From Bacteroidales bacterium (lineage in GTDB: Bacteria; Bacteroidota; Bacteroidia; Bacteroidales; UBA932), in assembly GCA_017553545.1 (NCBI GenBank), contig JAFZKT010000078.1:1-40527 (forward strand): a stretch of DNA of 40,527 nucleotides. The letters run 5' to 3'. Shown here piece after piece: positions 37,870 through 40,527 of the stretch. Position 1 is the stretch's first letter; each line of letters opens with the position of its first letter. A program made the translations under genes and the position numbers. Under the pieces are notes generated by a model that ran no database searches, was not told the DNA's origin, and saw only the letters and a program-made list of their open reading frames with translations.

Positions 37870-40076
37870 TCGTGAACCACCCTATCCTTTAATTCAGCCA
37901 GTTTTCCGGCATTCCAACGCTCCGTAGTCCCCACCAGATAGCCGGTGATACGCTGCAGGGTGTCAATGTGGTGACCGTGGCAGTGCGGGCATTCGCGGAG
38001 GTCTTTTTCGGCGTTCTCATAGCCGCAGTCCATGCAGCGGTTGCGGTTATGGTTCACGCTGCCGTAGCCGATGTCATACTTGTCCATCAGGTCCACGATG
38101 CGCATGATGGCCTCCGGGTTGTGGGTGGCGTCACCGTCCACCTCCACATAGAAGATGTGGCCCGCGTTCTCATATTTATGGTAAGGTCCTTCGATCTTGG
38201 CCTTGTGCTCCGGGGTGCACTTGTAGTACACGGGCACGTGGCTGGAGTTGGTATAATAGTCCTTGTCCGTGATGCCGGGCAACACGCCGAAGGTCTTCTT
38301 GTCCCGCTTGGTGAACTTGCCGGACAGACCTTCCGCAGGCGTGGCCAGGAAGGTAAAGTTGTGCTGATAGGTCTCTGCATAGCCGTTGATCTTCTCCGCC
38401 ATGTGGGAGACGATGCGAAGACCCAGATCCTGCGCCTCCTCGCTCTCGCCGTGGTGTTTGCCAACCAGCGCGATGAGGCATTCGGCCAGGCCGATGAAGC
38501 CGATGGAGAGCGTCCCCTGGTTGATGACGGACTCGATGGAATCTTCGTCGTCCAGCTTTTCGCTGCCCAGCCACAGGCCGGCCATCAGCAGCGGGAACTG
38601 CTTCTTCAGGGCGGTCTTCTGGAAGTCGAAACGCTCGTTCAGCTGACGCGCGGCGATGTCCAGCGCCCAGTCCAGCTTCTGGAAGAAGACCTGGATGCGC
38701 TTTTCCTTATCCGGGGACTCGTTGGCGGCCTCGATGGCCAGTTTCACGATATTGATGGTGGTGAAGCTCAGGTTGCCGCGGCCGATGGAGGTCTTGGGAC
38801 CGAACTTGTTGCCATACACACGCGTGCGGCAGCCCATGGTGGCCACTTCGTGTTCGTACCGCTTGGGATCATCGGCCTTCCAGGCATCGTCCTGGTTGTA
38901 ACTGGCATCCAGATTCAGGAAGTTGGGGAAGAAACGGCGGGCGCTCACCTTGCAGGCAAACTTGTACAGGTCGTAGTTCGGATCTTCCGGCAGGTAGCTC
39001 ACGCCCCGCTTCTTCTTCCAGATCTGGATGGGGAAGATGGCGGTGGAGCCGTTGCCCACACCCTCATAGGTGGTATTCAGGATCTCGCGGATGATGCAGC
39101 GGCCCTCGGCCGATGTGTCGGTACCGTAGTTGATGGAGGAGAACACCACCTGGTTGCCGCCACGGCTGTGGATGGTGTTCATGTTGTGCACAAAGGCTTC
39201 CATGGCCTGGTGCACGCGGCCCACCGTCTGGTTGATGGCATGCTGCCGGGCGCGCTCCTTGCCCTGGAGACCGGTGAGCTCATGCTTCAGATAATCGTCG
39301 ATGTCGGCCGACTTCAGTTCACTGTAATCCTCGTTTGCCAGTTCGCTCAGCTTGTCAATCTCTTCTTCGTAGGTCTTGCGCACGAAGGGAGCCAGATAGA
39401 AGTCGAAGGCGGGGATGGCCTGGCCGCCGTGCATCTCGTTCTGCACGGTTTCCATGGAGATGCAGGCCAGCACGCTGGCGGTCTCGATGCGCTTGGCGGG
39501 ACGGGACTCCCCGTGACCGGCCTTGAGACCGTGCTCCAGGATGAGGTCCAGCGGGTGCTGGATGCAGGTGAGCGACTTGGTGGGATAGTAGTCCTTGTCG
39601 TGGATGTGGATGTAGTTGCCGGCCACGGCCTCGCGTACGGGGTCGCTCAGGAGGCATTCGTCCACATAGCTCTTGGTGGCCTCGGAGGCGAACTTCATCA
39701 TCATGCCGGCGGGGGTGTCCGCGTTCATATTGGCGTTCTCACGGGTGATGTCGTTGGACTGCGCCTGGATGATGGTTTCGAAAATTTCGTTGCTCTTGGC
39801 CTTACGGGCAATGTTACGCTTGTTGCGGTAACGGATATATTCCTTGGCAACCTCCTGGCGGGGGCTGTTCATCAGGTGATTCTCTACTACTTCCTGGATT
39901 TCTTCCACCGTCATGACGTCCTTGTCCAGTTCGGAGATGGCCTGGGCAATCTGGGCGGCAAGTACGATATCCTCTCCGCCATCGGTCACATTCATGGCTT
40001 TCAGGATGGCAGCAACAATCTTCTGGTTGTTGAAATCGACTCGACGGCCGTCACGTTTTAGTACACTCTTAACCAT
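37866..40076 (-). CDS. nrdD: Anaerobic (class III) ribonucleoside-triphosphate reductase NrdD
   Basis: NrdD reduces ribonucleotides to deoxyribonucleotides with a glycyl radical and works only without oxygen. The 736-residue protein has an N-terminal ATP-cone (SVLKRDGRRVDFNNQKIVAA, about 1-100), a 10-stranded barrel with HIHDKDYYPTKSLTCIQHP, GGQAIPAFDFYLAPFV and GCRTRVYGNKFGPKTSIGRG, a C-terminal four-Cys zinc site (CMDCGYENAEKDLRECPHCH) and a glycyl radical loop ITGYLVG (Gly near 715). All expected features are present. It heads the nrdD-nrdG operon with a -7 box at 40132-40139, about 55 bases upstream. Confidence 0.97.
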   Translation of the reverse strand: MVKSVLKRDGRRVDFNNQKIVAAILKAMNVTDGGEDIVLAAQIAQAISELDKDVMTVEEIQEVVENHLMNSPRQEVAKEYIRYRNKRNIARKAKSNEIFETIIQAQSNDITRENANMNADTPAGMMMKFASEATKSYVDECLLSDPVREAVAGNYIHIHDKDYYPTKSLTCIQHPLDLILEHGLKAGHGESRPAKRIETASVLACISMETVQNEMHGGQAIPAFDFYLAPFVRKTYEEEIDKLSELANEDYSELKSADIDDYLKHELTGLQGKERARQHAINQTVGRVHQAMEAFVHNMNTIHSRGGNQVVFSSINYGTDTSAEGRCIIREILNTTYEGVGNGSTAIFPIQIWKKKRGVSYLPEDPNYDLYKFACKVSARRFFPNFLNLDASYNQDDAWKADDPKRYEHEVATMGCRTRVYGNKFGPKTSIGRGNLSFTTINIVKLAIEAANESPDKEKRIQVFFQKLDWALDIAARQLNERFDFQKTALKKQFPLLMAGLWLGSEKLDDEDSIESVINQGTLSIGFIGLAECLIALVGKHHGESEEAQDLGLRIVSHMAEKINGYAETYQHNFTFLATPAEGLSGKFTKRDKKTFGVLPGITDKDYYTNSSHVPVYYKCTPEHKAKIEGPYHKYENAGHIFYVEVDGDATHNPEAIMRIVDLMDKYDIGYGSVNHNRNRCMDCGYENAEKDLRECPHCHGHHIDTLQRITGYLVGTTERWNAGKLAELKDRVVHE

Positions 40077-40131
40077 AGGTCTAGTTCTAGTTTTTCTAGT
40101 TGGTAATCATAGGGGCCTTTACCCACGGGAA

Positions 40132-40139
40132 CAAAATTA
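40132..40139 (-). promoter_or_regulatory. -7 box of the nrdDG operon
   Basis: TAATTTTG on the minus strand matches TAnnTTTG, with a leader of about 52 bases to the nrdD ATG, longer than at the neighbouring housekeeping genes. Confidence 0.5.
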
Positions 40140-40180
40140 TATGATTCTATCCAACTTTCCCACGATTTTGCAAGAAAAAG

Positions 40181-40231
40181 TTATCAACAGCCAAAAGAAA
40201 AAGCTGTTAATTCGTTATGAATCAACAGCTT
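40181..40231. repeat. Overlapping inverted repeats upstream of nrdD
   Basis: AAGCTGTT (40201-40208) pairs with AACAGCTT (40224-40231), enclosing a 15-base loop that itself contains ATTC/GAAT. A third arm, AACAGC (40186-40191), could instead pair with GCTGTT, giving alternative hairpins. The sequence TTATCAACAGCC at 40181-40192 also occurs at 34095-34106 and is one mismatch from a DnaA box (TTATCCACA). It may be an operator, a terminator for the phosphopantetheinyl transferase gene, or neither. Confidence 0.35.
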
Positions 40232-40305
40232 ATAAAAATTCTAAAATATAACCTTCGTGTTTCTTTTTGGCCGAAAGTTTTCAACAAGCGGCCGGCGGAC
40301 GCCTT

Positions 40306-40527
40306 TTAGTCGCCCACCTCCCTCACCAGGACGTGGCGGTCGAAGGTCATGTATTCGAGGTCGAACTCCTGCTCGTCCTCGTTCTTGTCAATAAAGGTAG
40401 CCTCCAGCTCTCCTTCCCCGCGGGGACGGAAACGCTCGATCTCGATCTGTTCGGCAAAGTCAACGTTGTAGCGGCTCAGCAGCTTGAAGATGGCTTCCTT
40501 GGCGCACCAGTAGATGGCCAGCTGCTC
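40306..40527 (-). CDS. 4'-phosphopantetheinyl transferase superfamily protein, C-terminal part (5' end outside window)
   Basis: The last 73 codons of a minus-strand gene are visible, ending in TAA at 40306-40308. They begin EQLAIYWCAKEAIFKLLS, which carries the W(S/C)xKEAxxK motif of Sfp/AcpS-type phosphopantetheinyl transferases; the Glu and Lys there bind magnesium and the CoA phosphate. Further residues (EFDLEYMTFDRHVLVREVGD) fit the C-terminal strand of the fold. Such enzymes attach the 4'-phosphopantetheine arm to acyl carrier proteins or peptide synthetases. It is upstream of nrdD in the same direction with a 229-base gap that includes the nrdD promoter. Confidence 0.75.
   Translation of the reverse strand, partial: EQLAIYWCAKEAIFKLLSRYNVDFAEQIEIERFRPRGEGELEATFIDKNEDEQEFDLEYMTFDRHVLVREVGD

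Noticed and set aside
37968-40061. Plus-strand open frame of 697 codons opposite nrdD
   Set aside because: Antisense shadow of nrdD caused by GC-rich third positions; the translation is low-complexity Val/Ala/Gly/His with no family resemblance.
1-40527. CRISPR arrays or Cas genes
   Set aside because: No evenly spaced short repeats with unique spacers and no Cas-like protein were seen.

Overview
The window looks like chromosomal DNA of a GC-rich anaerobic member of the Bacteroidales. Upstream of most operons there is a Bacteroidetes-type -7 box (TAnnTTTG), in three cases with a TTTG element 20 bases further upstream, and there is no Shine-Dalgarno-rich spacing. The gene content fits: an EF-G-like factor of the Bacteroides type, a DUF4836-like lipoprotein, fibro-slime/FISUMP-like repeats, PnuC, a class III (oxygen-sensitive) ribonucleotide reductase with its activase, and a SUF system. 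Genus cannot be fixed from sequence alone; an uncultured gut or rumen lineage is likely.

Layout. 1-369: end of an EF-G paralogue and a terminator. 481-4424 (minus): an operon of a secreted phosphodiesterase, a NagB-like/PIG-L deacetylase fusion and NagB, facing a plus-strand pair (double alpha/beta hydrolase and GH78 alpha-L-rhamnosidase, 4477-8760). 8727-12638 (minus): three exported proteins, including an OmpA-domain protein with a zinc ribbon. 12725-13885: a secreted metallophosphoesterase. 13887-15688 (minus): two membrane-anchored M23 peptidases, one lacking a conserved His. Divergent from them, 15838-19217: a lipoprotein, an ABC ATPase with altered motifs and an FtsX/MacB-like permease. 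19218-22330 is a mosaic: a beta-barrel-like gene with a poor start, remains of a second M23 gene, a WG-repeat protein and a duplicated promoter.

22331-24992 is the accessory part: a two-domain FISUMP protein whose two C-terminal segments vary in the manner of diversity-generating-retroelement targets, then a BRO-N gene framed by two direct copies of a ~130 bp terminator-bearing repeat, the second running into tRNA-Leu(CAA). 25078-29052 is a shikimate operon aroB - aroD/aroA fusion - aroC, where AroC carries a His/Cys-rich insert. Then pnuC, a lipoprotein, sufC-sufD-sufB (SufD only half the usual length), ispE, a lipoprotein, yifB/comM, tsaE, nrdG, nrdD and the end of a phosphopantetheinyl transferase gene.

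The strongest leads for something undescribed are: (1) the His/Cys-rich AroC insert; (2) the NNC-type variation in the FISUMP protein without a visible reverse transcriptase; (3) the divergent arrangement of M23 peptidases with a lipoprotein-ABC-FtsX-like operon, suggestive of a cell-wall hydrolase control module; (4) several housekeeping genes whose -7 box lies only 4-7 bases before the ATG, implying leaderless or nearly leaderless mRNAs; (5) the half-length SufD. No complete insertion sequence, CRISPR array, integrase, transposase, reverse transcriptase or rRNA gene was seen.
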